DNA of 64,000 bases from Pelagomonas calceolata (GCA_918797485.1 CAKKNE010000006.1:3844001-3908000), one strand, 5' to 3'. Shown: positions 19,615 through 30,625, counted from the stretch's first letter. Notes: a model not told the origin generated them from the sequence alone. Program-made: numbers and translations.

Positions 19615-20145
19615 ATGACGAGGTGGCACGCACTGCTCCTAACATGCGCATGCGCCGCGGCCTTCGCGCCGACGCCGCCGCCGCGCGCGCCCCGACAGAC
19701 GAAGGTCTACTTCTTCGACAAGCTCGCCGAGTCCATCAAGGGCGCCACGGACCTGCTGAGCGGCAAGAGCCGCATGACCGAGGCGAACACGAAGGGCGCG
19801 CTGCGGGACATCCGACGCGCGCTGCTCGACGCCGACGTGAGCAAAGTTGTGGTAGACGACCTCGTCGAGCGCGTGACCAAGAACGCGCTCGGCGGCGAAG
19901 TCACCGAGGGCGTCGACCCCTCCCAGCAGTTCGTGAAGATTGTCTATGATGAGTTGAAGCGCGCCATGGGCGGCGACGACGAGGCCCTCATGTCCGGCGG
20001 CGAGGGCGAGCAGTCCGTCCGGGCCGAGCTCGAATATAGGGAGGACGGCAAGCCCACCGTGGTGTTGCTTTGTGGGTTACAAGGCGCCGGTAAGACGACG
20101 GCCGCGGCGAAGTTGGCCTTGCGGTTGCAGCAGGAGGAGGGCCGC

Positions 20146-20177
<32 letters not shown>

Positions 20178-21189
20178 GCCCGCGGCCGTCGAGCAGCTCA
20201 AATTGCTGGGCGAGCAGGTCGGCGTCCCGGTCTACGCCGAGGACTTCGAGCCGGGGCAGGGCAACGCCGTGGCCATCGCCGAGCGGGGCCTCAAGGAGGC
20301 GCAGGCGAGAGATGATGTGGACGTGGTCGTCGTGGACACGGCGGGGCGGCAGGTCATCGAGGCGGACCTGATGCGGGAACTCCGGGACGTCCGGCAGGTG
20401 ACGCAGCCCGACGAGACGCTGCTCGTGCTGGACGCGATGACGGGCCAGGCCGCCGCGGGCGTGGCGAAGCAGTTCGACGACGCCGTGCCGCTGACCGGCG
20501 CCGTGCTGACGAAGTTGGATGGTGACGCGCGGGGCGGCGCGGCGTTGTCGGTGCGGGCGGTTTGTGGGAGACCGATCAAGTACGTCGGCGTCGGGGAAAG
20601 GGTTCAAGATTTAGAACCGTTCTTCCCGGCGCGCATGGCGAGCCGCATCCTCGGCATGGGCGACGTCGTGTCGCTCGTGGAAAAGGCGGAGCGCCTCCAG
20701 TCCAAAGACGACGCCGCGTCGCAGATGGAGCGCATCGTCGCGGGCAAGGCGACGTTTGACGACTTCCTCGAACAGACGAAGATGATGGCGAGCATGGGCA
20801 ATTTACAAAATGTGGCCAAGATGATGCCCGGGATGGGCGGCCTCGACGCTGGTAAATTGTCGGAGGCCGAGGCGCGCATCAAAATTCAGGAGTCCCTCAT
20901 CATGTCGATGACGCCCGCGGAGCGCCGCGACCCCGACCTCGTCATCCGCTCGAAAAGCGCCCTGTCGCGGCAGCGGCGCATCGCGCGCGGCGCCGGCCGC
21001 GACGCCGACGCGTCGCGGCGCTTCGTCAGCGAGTTCCAGCAGATGCGCACGATGATGCAGAAGATGGCCGCGGGCCAGAACCCCAACGCGCCACCAGGCC
21101 CTGAAGATGGCCCGGCGCTGAACCGCGCGGCGCGGCGGACGAAGAAGAAGAAGTCCAAAAAGAAGAAGCTGACCGCTGGGTTTGGCTAA
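19615..21189 (+). CDS. cpSRP54 (ffh-like): Chloroplast signal recognition particle 54-kDa GTPase
   Basis: 524 residues, intact. Plastid SRP54 binds hydrophobic segments of nascent thylakoid proteins and of LHC proteins. The N-terminus is a signal peptide with the cleavage motif CAAAFAPTP, typical of stramenopile plastid import. Then come the N domain (KSRMTEANTKGALRDIRRALLDADV), the G domain with P-loop GLQGAGKTT at about 153, DTAGRQ at about 240 and TKLDGDARGG at about 300, and a Met-rich M domain with GMGDVVSLVEKA and MPGM. The C-terminus is a Lys-rich tail (KKKKSKKKK). Bacterial/plastid rather than cytosolic type because of the 'TKLDGDARGGAALS' and GMGD signatures. A palindrome lies 146 bp upstream. 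Confidence 0.95.
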
Positions 21190-21373
21190 GGACATGTGTT
21201 ACATACTAGAGGTACATGCGGCGACGACGGCGCGTCGAGTAGGCTTGACAATGTGTTACATATACATTTGGGCTACGGCCGTGCGTCGGTGGGGTTGTGG
21301 TGGCGCGTCGACGGCGTTGTGATGGGGGCGCGTCGATGGAGTTGGGGTGGTGGATCGCGCGCGGGGGAAAATC

Positions 21374-22210
21374 TCAAAACAGCGCGAGCTGGAAGATGCC
21401 GCACGAGTGCTGCCGTGGCGCTGCCATGGCGAAAACGCGGATGCGTACGGTCACCGCATCGACGCCGCTACCGGGTAGTGCGAACTCCTGGAGCTCGGCG
21501 CGGTCGAGGGTCTCCGCGCGTAAGATCCCGTAGTGCAATTTCCCGTCCACGCCACAGCAGCACACGTCGAAGTTTCTGGCGGAGAGGGGGCCGTAGGGGA
21601 GCGGTGGGATCTTCATCTTCACGCCAGCGACGCGACGGGGAAGCCCGTCGCTGGACGTGGCGAGCTCGACCCACTCGTGTTCGAACTGCTCCTTGAATGT
21701 CGAGATCCACCACGTGTCGTCTCTTGGCGACAGCAGCTCCGACAGCGGGAAGTCGCCGCGATTCGACGACGCAGCGCGCACGGACACCTCGCTCATATGT
21801 ACTCGCTGCACGTAGAGGAACCGCAGCGCGTACCGCGCGAGCTCCTTGGGCAGCCCGCGGCCGTGCAGCAGCGTCAGCAGCAGTGCTCCGTCTTTTTCTC
21901 GCACGTCGACGCCGAGGGCCAGCGGCTGCTTGCGCGGCGACAGGCGTCGAAGCGCTGCGGTCGGCAGCACCATCGGGTCCAAGCCGTGCAGAGCGACGGC
22001 CACGCCCTGGTCCGGCGGGTGTACCCAGACCGTCGTCTCCGTCGTCCGCGGCACGACTATCCCGCAGTGGTGTTTCAAGTTTCGCGGCGGCTGGTCCTCG
22101 TAAAAGTCGTTCACTACTTCCACCAGTTCGCCGTCCTGGAATTCATCGTGGTTCCGGCGCCAGGTGGATGTGGAGCTTGCAGAGTCTGTGGAGCCCGTCG
22201 AGGTGCGCAT
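21374..22210 (-). CDS. Discoidin-like (galactose-binding fold) protein, unknown role
   Basis: About 279 residues from ATG 22210 (an open frame extends to a GTG at 22246), intact. The C-terminal half has the look of an F5/8C-type beta sandwich: 'SSNRGDFPLSELLSPRDDTWWIST', 'EHEWVELATSS', 'RVAGVKMKIPPLPYGPLSARNFDV', 'GVDAVTVRIRVFAMA'. The N-terminal third (GELVEVVNDFYEDQPPRNLKHHCGIVV...TTVWVHPPDQ) resembles a small SH3/Tudor-like barrel. No signal peptide, so probably intracellular. The assignment is by pattern only. Confidence 0.55.
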   Translation of the reverse strand: MRTSTGSTDSASSTSTWRRNHDEFQDGELVEVVNDFYEDQPPRNLKHHCGIVVPRTTETTVWVHPPDQGVAVALHGLDPMVLPTAALRRLSPRKQPLALGVDVREKDGALLLTLLHGRGLPKELARYALRFLYVQRVHMSEVSVRAASSNRGDFPLSELLSPRDDTWWISTFKEQFEHEWVELATSSDGLPRRVAGVKMKIPPLPYGPLSARNFDVCCCGVDGKLHYGILRAETLDRAELQEFALPGSGVDAVTVRIRVFAMAAPRQHSCGIFQLALF

Positions 22211-22631
22211 CGTTGATGTGGTTGTTCTGCCGACTGCGTGTCTCACGAAGTGTGAGTGGCACTGAGTGCAGTTGAGTGTGTGCTCTCCTTGAGTGCAAAG
22301 CGAGAATCGCGAGCCAGGAATGCAGCAAGCGCAAAAGTGGTATAGATAGAGACGTTCGGAGCTGTTTATGGGTCGCGCTGTTCAGCACCACGCGAGTACG
22401 AGGCCCTGTGGTGGTGCACTGGACAGCTCGAACTCTAGAGTGTTAGTATATAGCTGCCGCGATCGAAGCCGGCCAAGCGACGTATCGCTCGGTCCAAGAG
22501 AACGTACTACAGAAAATCGAGCCGGAAAACGCGCGGCGCCGGGACCTGGCGCCGGCGCGGCAGACGAGGCAGACGACCTCGGATCGAAAAAAAAAACGAA
22601 ACGCGCGAGTAAAACCAAAAACCACCGCGGA

Positions 22632-23546
22632 CTATGCTGCATCGTTCCACAAAAAACAAAGCACGAGCACGAGCACGTTGTCCATCGTGCGCTCCTTGCG
22701 CGCCTTGGCGACGCAGGCCGCCGCCGCCTCCTCGCACAGCGCCACGGACGGCGTGCCGTCGCCCAGCACCTTGTTCACGCAGGTCACGGCCTCCTGGTCG
22801 CTCACGACGTCCCAGAGCCCGTCCGTCGCCAGGATCGCGAAGCGGTCGCCCCGCGTCAGCGCCCGGCACGTCACGTCCGGGTGCGGCGACACGAGGCCCG
22901 GGTGGCGCTTGCAGACCGCGTCCCCCAGCGTGCGCGACGTCGCGAGCATGAGCGGGCAGTCCGGGTGCACGACGCGCGCGCAGGCGCCCCGGATCTCGAC
23001 CGCGCCGCCCGCGTTCTGGACGCGCCGCGCCTCGTTCACGAGCTCCGGCTTATGATCTGTGGTGCAGCGCGTCGCCTTGGGTCGCTTCCGCGAGCCGCCG
23101 CCAATGACGCAGCGCGAGTCGCCGACGTTCGCCGTCGTGAAGTTCGTCCCCTCGACGACGGCGCGCAGGCCGTCGTGCCGCCCTTGATCCCGACGTGATG
23201 ATGCCCCTCCGTCTTGTGGAAGGCATCTAGTAATCTCCGTCGCAGCGCGCCGGTCCCGGCGACGTGCGTGTGCAGGTTCGAGGCCGCGTAGGCCGCCGCC
23301 TTCGAGCCGGCGTGGCCATCGTATACACCCGCGAACGTCGCGCCGTCGCTCAGCACGCAGCCGATGCAGCGATCCTCCTGCGTCCGCTTGCGCCCGACCC
23401 ACTCGGCGACGCCCCAGGCGAGCGCCAGGGGCCCGTGGCTGCTGCCGCGCTTCTGGCGCCGTCGGGCTATACGCGCTCGGCTCCTCGTCGTCCGAGTCCA
23501 TCCAGTCCCGTATGCGCTTATCGTGGCGGCTCAGGAAGCCGCCCAT
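22632..23546 (-). CDS. PP2C-type Ser/Thr protein phosphatase (two frame changes)
   Basis: Metal-dependent phosphatase. Starts MGGFLSRHDKRIRDWMDSDDE, a possible N-myristoylation start. Motifs in order: 'VGRKRTQEDR' (metal Asp), 'GVYDGHAG', 'TTANVGDSRCV', 'TTDHKP', 'LATSRTLGD', 'FAILATDGLWDVVS' and the final 'RTMDNVLVLVL'. All metal-binding acids are present. The frame changes twice: near 23440, and near 23180, where CGCGCCG should be CGCGGCCG. Both look like lost single bases in GC-rich sequence. Length is close to that of a minimal PP2C (~300). Confidence 0.85.
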   Translation of the reverse strand: MGGFLSRHDKRIRDWMDSDDEEPSAYSPTAPEARQQPRAPGARLGRRRVGRAQADAGGSLHRLRAERRRDVRGCIRWPRRLEGGGLRGLEPAHARRRDRRAATEITRCLPQDGGASSRRDQGRHDGLRAVVEGTNFTTANVGDSRCVIGGGSRKRPKATRCTTDHKPELVNEARRVQNAGGAVEIRGACARVVHPDCPLMLATSRTLGDAVCKRHPGLVSPHPDVTCRALTRGDRFAILATDGLWDVVSDQEAVTCVNKVLGDGTPSVALCEEAAAACVAKARKERTMDNVLVLVLCFLWNDAA

Positions 23547-23856
23547 AATTGCTCCCTCGGCGCGACGCGGGCGCGTCCTCAAGCCGCGCGCGTCGGCGGC
23601 GGAGCAGTCTGTAATGAAGTCGAAGGCGGTGCTTCGCGTCGGCGCCGCCGCGGGCAGCCGCGTGCGCGCGTGCGAGGCCGCAGGCGGCACCTGGGTTCTC
23701 GCTGCGGGCCCGCTTTGCTGCGGGCTGCGTGCGGCTGGAAGCGTGTGCCACTGCCAAACAACAACGCACAAAAACTGGTGTCCGATGGCGGGGCGTGACC
23801 GCGTGAAGCTCAGGTGTCTCGAGCATGATCCCCAGGGTTCCGGCGATACCCAGTGT

Positions 23857-25285
23857 CTAGCATGATGCGCCGGTGTCTGGCCCGCGGCAATCTCCCCAGC
23901 GCACGAGGTACAACAACAAACACCCTAAACTCACACCGACCGTGCTCCGCCACCACGTCGCGTAGAGCGGGTCCGGCACGCAGGCCGCCTCGGCGCCGAC
24001 GACGCACCGCTTCGCGAAGACGACACCCGTCCGAGTCCGGCGCGGACGGTGCGCGCGTACTGGTACGCAGAGCGCGCTGGAGGAGGAAGATGAACCGGGC
24101 TCGCCGTCCCTCAATCCGACGCGCCCGTCGTCCGCCTGCAGCGCCGTCAGCGTCTTCGGGAAGTCGACTCTAATAAAGACCGTCACCTGGCAGCGTTGTG
24201 TGTCGTTCGAAGACGGGCAGGCCCTCGTCTCTTAGGGACAGCGTGGAAGGAGCTGAAGGCGACGCGCCGGTGCTCCACGAGGCCGCTCTCCACTTAAGCC
24301 CGTTAGTTTCCGGTCGAAGCCCAGCAACGCGTCCAACAACCCGACGGACGTTGCAGTACAAATTCTCCGGCGCCGCTTCTGATCTAGAGAACACGGGGTG
24401 CTGCGCGACCGTCACGACCAGGATCAGGTCGCCCGTCGCGCGCTGCGGGTGCTCATCCCCCAGGCCCTTGAAGGTGATCTCGTGGCCGTCCGGCGCACCT
24501 GGTGGTATTTCGACCCTGACTTCCCTTCGGACGTCGACGTAGCCCGCGCCGTCGCAGGCCCCGCACGCCGCGCCCCGATTATATCCAGTGCCGCCGCAGG
24601 CGCCGCAGCGCGTCGTCACCGCCTGGCGGAAGAAGCGTCTGGAGTTTCTCCAGTTTAGCCCCGCGGAGACGTGCGCCGCCGCGCCCGTGCCCTCGCAGAG
24701 GCCGCAGGTCTCCCTCGACTCAGATTCCGCGGCCCCCGTGCCCGCGCAAGTTTCACATTTCTGGCGCCGCGCGAGCGTCAGCGTGCGGTTGACGCCCGTG
24801 AGGAGCTCGGCCAGCGCCACGACCACGGCACGCAGCGTCGCCTCGACGGGCCGCACGCCGCTGCCGGAGTACCTGAAGCGGAAGGCGCCTCTCCTAAACC
24901 GCGCGTCGACGCCGAGGGGCGTCTCCGTGATCTTCGGCGGCCCGCGCTCGGCCTCGCGCCGCTCCCGCGCCTCGCGCGCCTCGTCGCCCTCCTCGCTCAT
25001 GCCCGTGTCGTCGTACGTTTGGCGCCGCACCGGGTCCGTGAGCACCTCGTGCGCGAGGGCGAGCTCGACGAACGCCGCCGTCGCCCGCTCGCGCGCGGCG
25101 TCCGACGTGTCCGGCGGCAGCTTGTCCGGATGGATTTCAGCGGCCATTGAGCGGTAGGCCTTCTTGATCTCCGCCGTCGTGGCGTCGCGCGGCACGCCGA
25201 GGACCTCATAGAGGTCAGTAGTGGCCGCGCCTGCCAGGAGGACGAGGCCGCACAGCATGATGCTACGGCCCAGCAGCAGCCGCAT
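23857..25285 (-). CDS. ER-type DnaJ/Hsp40 co-chaperone with zinc fingers, C-terminus in several frames
   Basis: Signal peptide (MRLLLGRSIMLCGLVLLAGAA), then a J domain (DLYEVLGVPRDATTAEIKKAYRSMA) with the Hsp70-activating HPD at about 53. Four CxxCxGxG-type zinc motifs follow (CETCAGTG, CGLCEGTG, CGACGGTG, CGACDGAG), then a peptide-binding domain (VRVEIPPGAPDGHEITFKGLGDEHP). So a type-I, Ydj1/Scj1-like lumenal J protein. After about 24350 the conserved pieces LDALLGFDRKLTG, LRDEGLPVFERH and TVFIRVDFPKTLTAL lie in different frames. Near 24183, GGTGAC runs straight into GGTC where the family has 'GDLYVTV', which fits an 11-bp loss between two GTGAC repeats. A possible membrane helix ends the last frame. 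Confidence 0.8.
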
Positions 25286-25415
25286 GGTGCTACGGATGGG
25301 TTGAGAGCATCAGTGCTACGGATGGGTTGAGGGCATCATACGAGAGCGTGGGGCAGCCATGCGGCCATTCGTGTGGCCTAATTGGCAGCTTTTTTGGGGC
25401 TGCGCGAAATGCGCT

Positions 25416-25438
25416 GCTAGCGGGCTGTAAGACACTAG
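25416..25438 (-). promoter_or_regulatory. Promoter palindrome copy
   Basis: On the minus strand: CTAGTGTCTTAC followed by AGCCCGCTAGC. It lies 130 bp upstream of the DnaJ start, in the same orientation. Confidence 0.7.
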
Positions 25439-25654
25439 GATGCACAAACGCGACATGCAGCCGTTTGAGTATCGTTCGGTTCGCTACGGGTCCAAAGCCA
25501 CATCACGCGGGACTTACTGGGGGGCGAAAAAATTAATTTTTTTAATTCGCGCTATTGACGACGCCACCAAGGCGGGCGCGTCGGTGGAATCCTGTCGATT
25601 GGCGGCCCAGAAGCCTTCCGGAAGTCGTTTTGGGTCGGTACTAGACATGTGCAA

Positions 25655-25797
25655 TCGCCTACGCCGCCTACGCCGCCGCTTCCAAATTAACATACATCTC
25701 CCGGCGCTATACCTCTATTTCCCATGATCCCCAAAGTTTTGGATCCAGAGCTCCCCGGAGAGCTCCAAGCTCTCGCGCATGCGGCGTAGGCGACTAC
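25655..25797. repeat. Inverted repeat, ~13-bp arms
   Basis: TCGCCTACGCCGC at about 25655 and GCGGCGTAGGCGA at about 25783 are reverse complements. The left arm is followed by a second CCTACGCCGC. Could be the ends of a small degraded element. Confidence 0.4.
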
Positions 25798-26065
25798 CCG
25801 ACCCGATACCTATCCCAGAGGGCGTCCGCGAGCCGACACACATCCGAAAAAAGTAAACAATTTGGGCCCGATGGCGCCCCGTTCCCGTCAAAAACGTCAA
25901 TTACCCGAGGGCCCCCAGTAGTCGCCGTGGCGGTCTCGTCGGACCCCATACTACCCCACCGATAGTCAACTACAAGTATATGGCATCTACACCACGAGAA
26001 GGGTACTTTTTGCTGCCCACGCTCGGGACGTGAACATCTTTATCTGGAGCTCGCGTAAGTCCGTC

Positions 26066-26440
26066 GGTCATGAAACAAATGATCGCATTATGGTCCATGG
26101 TCAAGGTAGACGGGCTGATGGTCGCAGGTCCAGGCCTCGAGCCAAATGAACCAGATAGTGGGCTCTCGGGATGGCCGAGCCGCGCGGAGCATCGTGGGGT
26201 TTCGAGCAATGTGGTACACGTCCAGGCCGGTCATCTGGCCCGTCCCACTACTAAAGTGCCTGAAATGCAAATTTATTTTACAAACCACCGGTCTGGGGCC
26301 TTTTTGGTGCTCCGTCTCCGCACCGTCGTCCGCGGAGAACGGGCAAGTCGGTCGATCGTAAATAGAACAACGGCGTTATGGTCCATCTGGATAGTGTCGT
26401 CGCTGATACTCGCAGGTCTAGGATCTGCGCCTGTTATTGT
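26066..26440 (+). repeat. Diverged direct repeat (two ~75-bp units, 286 bp apart)
   Basis: Units at about 26066 and 26352 share CGGTC, TTATGGTCCAT, GCTGAT and CGCAGGTC..GG at matching spacing. In one frame they encode ALWSMVKVDGLMVAGPGLEP and ALWSIWIVSSLILAGLGSAP. Confidence 0.5.
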
Positions 26441-26881
26441 AAAAACGTGGGGTCGCGAAGACGACGAATCGCGCGGCTTTAACGGAGTACATGATCATGC
26501 TCACTGTCGCTGAGGCGGCCTAGACGGACTCTACCACTAACAAACGGAAGGAAACGAACATAAACGCGAGAGTTATCTAGTAGAATTCTTCTCCCGCCCT
26601 CCGAGCGCGGGCCGTCGGCTCCGGTTCCGTCGATTATGTATGAAAACTGGGCTGGAGTTGATATAATGTCCCGTTTGGACGGTAGATGGCGGCGTCAATC
26701 GCTGGTCTACTTTGGCAACTCGTAAGACTCATCTGTGAATGTCGCGGGCGGCGCCTTCCGGGAGGCGCGAGGGTATGTTCCCGGGCGGCTACTCTGGAAT
26801 ATTTGGTCTCGGCGAACGACTAGGATGTATTCTAAATTTGGGTCATTCTTTTGACGCTATCGAGGCGTATCTTTGAATTTG

Positions 26882-26903
26882 CTAGTATGTTGTTTACGCT
26901 AGC
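26882..26903 (+). promoter_or_regulatory. Diverged promoter palindrome
   Basis: CTAGTATGTTGTTTACGCTAGC: both arms are kept and the centre is diverged. It lies 180 bp upstream of the HIR-like start, same orientation. Confidence 0.5.
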
Positions 26904-27083
26904 TTTGCTTGCAGGCTTTTTGGCACAGTACTTTGTCTCCTGCGATCGTACTGTAATCGTCTCATCAATCGCTGTGCTGCGGAGAAGAGGAATCTAGATC
27001 ATCTAATTTACCGGGCTCCCCCTGGTAGTGCCCAGCTAGCTGCTCGGGAGGTAGACACACGAACGCCCGGCGCACCGACGACA

Positions 27084-27789
27084 ATGGCGGAATGCCAAGG
27101 TTGCTTGTGTTTTCAGTGCGTGACGACGTCGGAGATAGGCATTATCGAACGCTGCGGCAGATATGAACGGCTGGCGCCGCCCGGATTGCGATGTGTCTGT
27201 TGGCCGCTAGAGACAGTAGCGGGACGCATTAGCCGACGGATCCAGCAGTTGGACGTAGCCTGCGAAACAAAGACAAGTGATAACGTATTTCTAAACGTGA
27301 TCATATCCGTACAGTACAAAGTCAAAGAAGAATATGTATATGAGGCGTTTCGTGCTCAATGATCCATCGGAGCAGATCAAGAGCTATGTGTATGATGTAG
27401 TGCGGTCGACCTTGCCCTTGTTGACGCTCGATAAAGCGTTTGAATCGAAGGAAATGGTGGCCCAATCCGTTAAGAGGGAATTATCAGGTGTTATGAGCGA
27501 GTACGGATTCGTCATACACAATGCCCTGGTAACTGATATTTCGCCCGACGGTCGGGTCAAGGCTGCCATGAACGAAATTAATGCCTCGAAGCGCCTCAAG
27601 GAAGCTGCTTTCGAAAAAGCGGAGGGCGAGAAAATATTGCTGGTGAAATCCGCAGAGGCCCAAGCTGAAAGCAAATATCTATCTGGTGTCGGCGTAGCGC
27701 GCCAACGAAAAGCGATCGTCGATGGCCTGCGGGATTCGATATCGCAGTTCTCTGGTAATGTCAAAGGGTCGACACAAAGGGATCGATGA
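27084..27789 (+). CDS. SPFH/band-7 protein of the hypersensitive-induced-reaction (HIR) type, frame-broken and short
   Basis: Membrane-microdomain scaffold family. Starts MAECQGCLCFQCV, as in plant HIR proteins (N-terminal Cys for acylation), then IQQLDVACETKTSDNVFLNVIISVQYKV and, after a one-base frame change near 27352, LNDPSEQIKSYVYDVVR...GRVKAAMNEINASKRLKEAAFEKAEGEKI...ESKYLSGVGVARQRKAIVDGLRDS. This matches the family order closely, but the last ~40 family residues (the '...VTQYFDTMKEIG' part) are missing. Codon use is much less GC-rich than in its neighbours, which suggests later arrival or relaxed selection. Either a recent pseudogene or a gene with one sequence error and a divergent tail. 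Confidence 0.8.
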
Positions 27790-27955
27790 TCGATCTCTCT
27801 CCTGACTTTTTTACGACTGTTGGTTAGGTGGGAACTCAGCGCGGTACACGTGCAGTCTTCCTCCCAAGAAAGAAGAAGTCCCAGATTAGTGCTTTTCGCG
27901 ACGGGTTGTTGCAGGCGCAGGCGGGGAGAAATTAGTACTGATTTGTTTATTTAAT

Positions 27956-30220
27956 TTACACGGGGCTCGGGTCTCGGGAGACGGGATTTTCTTGGGTGTC
28001 TGCGAGTACCTCAGGAGACGGGGACGGCCCTCGAGCTGTGGCAGGACCGGGCGCCTCCAGCGTGCCTGGCACGTGTGAGGGCGAGGACGACGACGACGAC
28101 TCCTCGCGCGGACCTTTGGTCGCGCAAGACCTGTCGTCGTCGCCCTCAGACGAATTCACCGTGGAGTCGGAAGACACCACCGGCGGCGCCGCGGGCGGCG
28201 CCGCGGCGCGGCGCTTCGAGCCGCGCCCTTTGCGAGGCACGACGACCTCGCCCCGCTTTGGCGGCGCAGGAAGGTTGCAGCTTCGCGGCGCCATTTGGAC
28301 AGAGTCGCGACGGCCCTATCAAAGCGGCGATTGTGCGTCGCCGCCTCGACGAGGGCCCGGTCGTCGACGTCGACGCGCGCGAGCTGGTCCACCGTGCGGA
28401 TGCCGATGGCTGCTAACCGAGCCACCTTCTTGGGGCCCAGGCCCGCAATGTGGCCCGGTCGAGCGGCGTCTCGGCGGCGGCGGCAGCCGCGCGCGCGCGC
28501 CGCCCGCGCGCCGTCGAAGAGCTGGGGCACGCCGAGCGCCACGGGCCCGCCGAAGACGCGGCCCTCGGCGACCACCTCGTAGCCGCTGCCAGTGGACCGG
28601 AGCACGGGCGTGGAATCGGGCGCGACCTGCTGGCGGCGCGGCGGCGGCGCGGGCGCCGCGTCGCGCTCCAAGAGGCCGCTGAGGAAATCTAAAGCGCGTC
28701 GTCCGTCGGGTCCGCGGCCTCGGCGAAGACAGCGTTCCGCGTCGTCGTGATGACCTCGCGGCCCGTCGCCGGGTCCACCGACGCGCAGGCCGGGTCCTTC
28801 AGGGCGTAGCGCGGCGCCGTCGCGCGCTGGAGCCCGAGCCGCCGCTTGCTTTGCTTCTCGGGCGGCAGGACCTGGTCGGCATCGTCGACGATGGACAGGG
28901 AACACGGCAGGTCGTAGACCGAACCGTCGAGCGACGTGCGCTGCGACGCGGCCGACGAGTCCATGCCCGAGCGCCGCGAGCCCACGCTGCGCCGCGACCC
29001 GTCCATCTGCGTCGACCGATCCAACGCCATGGTTGCCTTGGGCACGGCGAGGACCGGCACCGCTCGCACCACGTTCTCGGAGTCGGCGCCGCGACCGCCG
29101 TCCATCTCGCCGTCGCGCGCGCGCGCCACAGCGCGCGCGCGAGCCGTCCATCTCGGCGTCGCCGATCTCGGGCGCGAAGCGCGCCGACCGCGCCGAGCGA
29201 TCCAGCGCCATCGTCGCCTTGGGCACCGCGAGCACGGGCACCGCCCGGTCCGTGTTCTTGGGCGAGAGGGGCCCGACCCGTCCATGCCCTTCCGCCCGGA
29301 TCCGTCCATCTCAATGTCCACGGACCCGCCGCCGCCGCGCGTGGGGCACGCGGGCGACCGGGGCGCCTGCGCGACGAACGCCGCCGCGCGCGGCGCGAGG
29401 ACGTCCTGCGCGTCGCGCCGAGGAAGGCCGAGGGCGCTGGCGCGATGTTCGGGTCCGCGACCGCGTCCGCCTGGTCGAAGGCGCGCTTGTAGAAGGCCGC
29501 CGCGAAGAGCGCGGCCCCGGCGTCCGAGCAGTCCGTGCGCCAGCCGACGGCCGCGACGCCGGCTTCCGCGAGCGCGGCGGCCAGCCCCGCGCTCCGGCAC
29601 CCGTTGCAGAAGACGGCCTCGATGTTGCGGCGGTACGTCGCGACCAACGACACCACTTTTTCCGTCGGCACCATCGCCTTTTGCGGGTCCTCCAAGTGGA
29701 GTTCGGTGGCGTGGCCGGCGACGTGGAGCCAGACGCGCGGCCGCGCGCCGCAGGGGAAGTCGTCGCGCCGCCACGACGTCGCCCGCTTGAGGGCCTCGCC
29801 GAGCGTCTCCAGGGACACGCACTCGACGACGCGCGCGGCCGCCTTGCGGGCGCACGCGCGCACGGCGTCCAGCTCCCCGTCGAGGTTGGGCAGGTCGTCC
29901 GAACTGCCCCGCACGATCAAGACGACGCGCGGCCGCGCCACGTCGAAGGGCTCGACGTCGCGCGCGCCGAGGTGGCCGACCTGGTGCGACGCCCAGAACT
30001 TCTTGTAGAGGCTGCCGTCCATCTTCTCGAAGGACTCGTCGATCCTGGGCGTCTTGCGCCGGCGGCCCAGCGCGCGGCGGAGGCTCCGCGCTAACTTGCT
30101 TCGATAGTACGCGGCGAGCGCGACACACAGCACGAGCGTGGTCCACATGGCGACGCACCGCGCGATGAGGCCCGGGCCGCGGCCGACGACGCAGAGCGGG
30201 CAGGGGAACTTCGTGCACAT
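27956..30220 (-). CDS. CHAT (caspase-like) protein with N-terminal membrane helix and C-terminal helix-hairpin-helix
   Basis: From ATG 30220: a Cys-rich start and a membrane helix (MWTTLVLCVALAAYY). Then a caspase-fold domain: 'RPRVVLIVRGSSDDLPNLDGELDAV', 'VWLHVAGHATELHLED' (His of the dyad) and 'AVFCNGCRSAGLAAALAEAGV' (Cys of the dyad), with 'AVGWRTDCSDAGAALFAAAFY' as in CHAT domains. A Ser/Asp-Gly linker carries two diverged copies of AVPVLAVPKATMALDRS. Then 'HIAGLGPKKVARLAAIGIRTVDQLA', a helix-hairpin-helix, and an acidic/Ser-rich tail ending at 27956. The frame changes at least four times after about 29430, so the linker and tail boundaries are approximate. Inference: a membrane-anchored protease-like protein; the substrate is unknown. 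Confidence 0.65.
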
Positions 30221-30625
30221 GCTCGCTTGGGTGTTTGGTTCGTTTCTTTGAGCTTGGTTGTTATGGGGGTGCTCGGGCTGCCCCACGCCCTTTTCGGTGC
30301 GCTTCTTTTTGCTCGCGACCCAGGGCGGTTCGTTGGTGGCTCAGGCGCCACGCCCTCCGTCGGGGGTGGCCGCGCTGGGCCGCGCTTAGCGAAAGCGACT
30401 GCTTCAGCGCTTGCCAATCTCCCGTCTTGAAATGCACTAGCCTCGAGGCAGCAGCGCTCGTCGCAGCGATGGCTGCGGCCTTCGCGGAGGAGATTCCCCG
30501 AGGAAGGGGCCTTCAATTTGTTGCGGGTTTTTGCGAGATTTTGGCTTGATTGCATTTGCAGTATTGCCGCAGCTATAGGTGCCGTCTGTGCGGTTTGTGC
30601 ACGCCTTCATTGCCTATACATAAAG

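Larger units (their letters stand above)
25440..27080. other. AT-richer island without a clear gene
   Basis: Visibly lower GC than the rest of the window (for example GGGCGAAAAAATTAATTTTTTTAATTC at about 25527). Short open frames only, none recognised. It holds an inverted repeat (25655/25783), a diverged direct repeat (26066/26352) and a palindrome copy at 26882. Base composition and lack of genes suggest old inserted DNA. Confidence 0.5.

Noticed and set aside
22430-22460. CTAGAGTGTTAGTATATAGCTGCC and similar loose matches near 40388 and 48052
   Set aside because: Placement upstream of genes fits, but only one arm is kept; too weak to count.
28850-30094. Long plus-strand open frames over the CHAT gene
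   Set aside because: Shadows of the minus-strand gene: compositionally biased and without domains.
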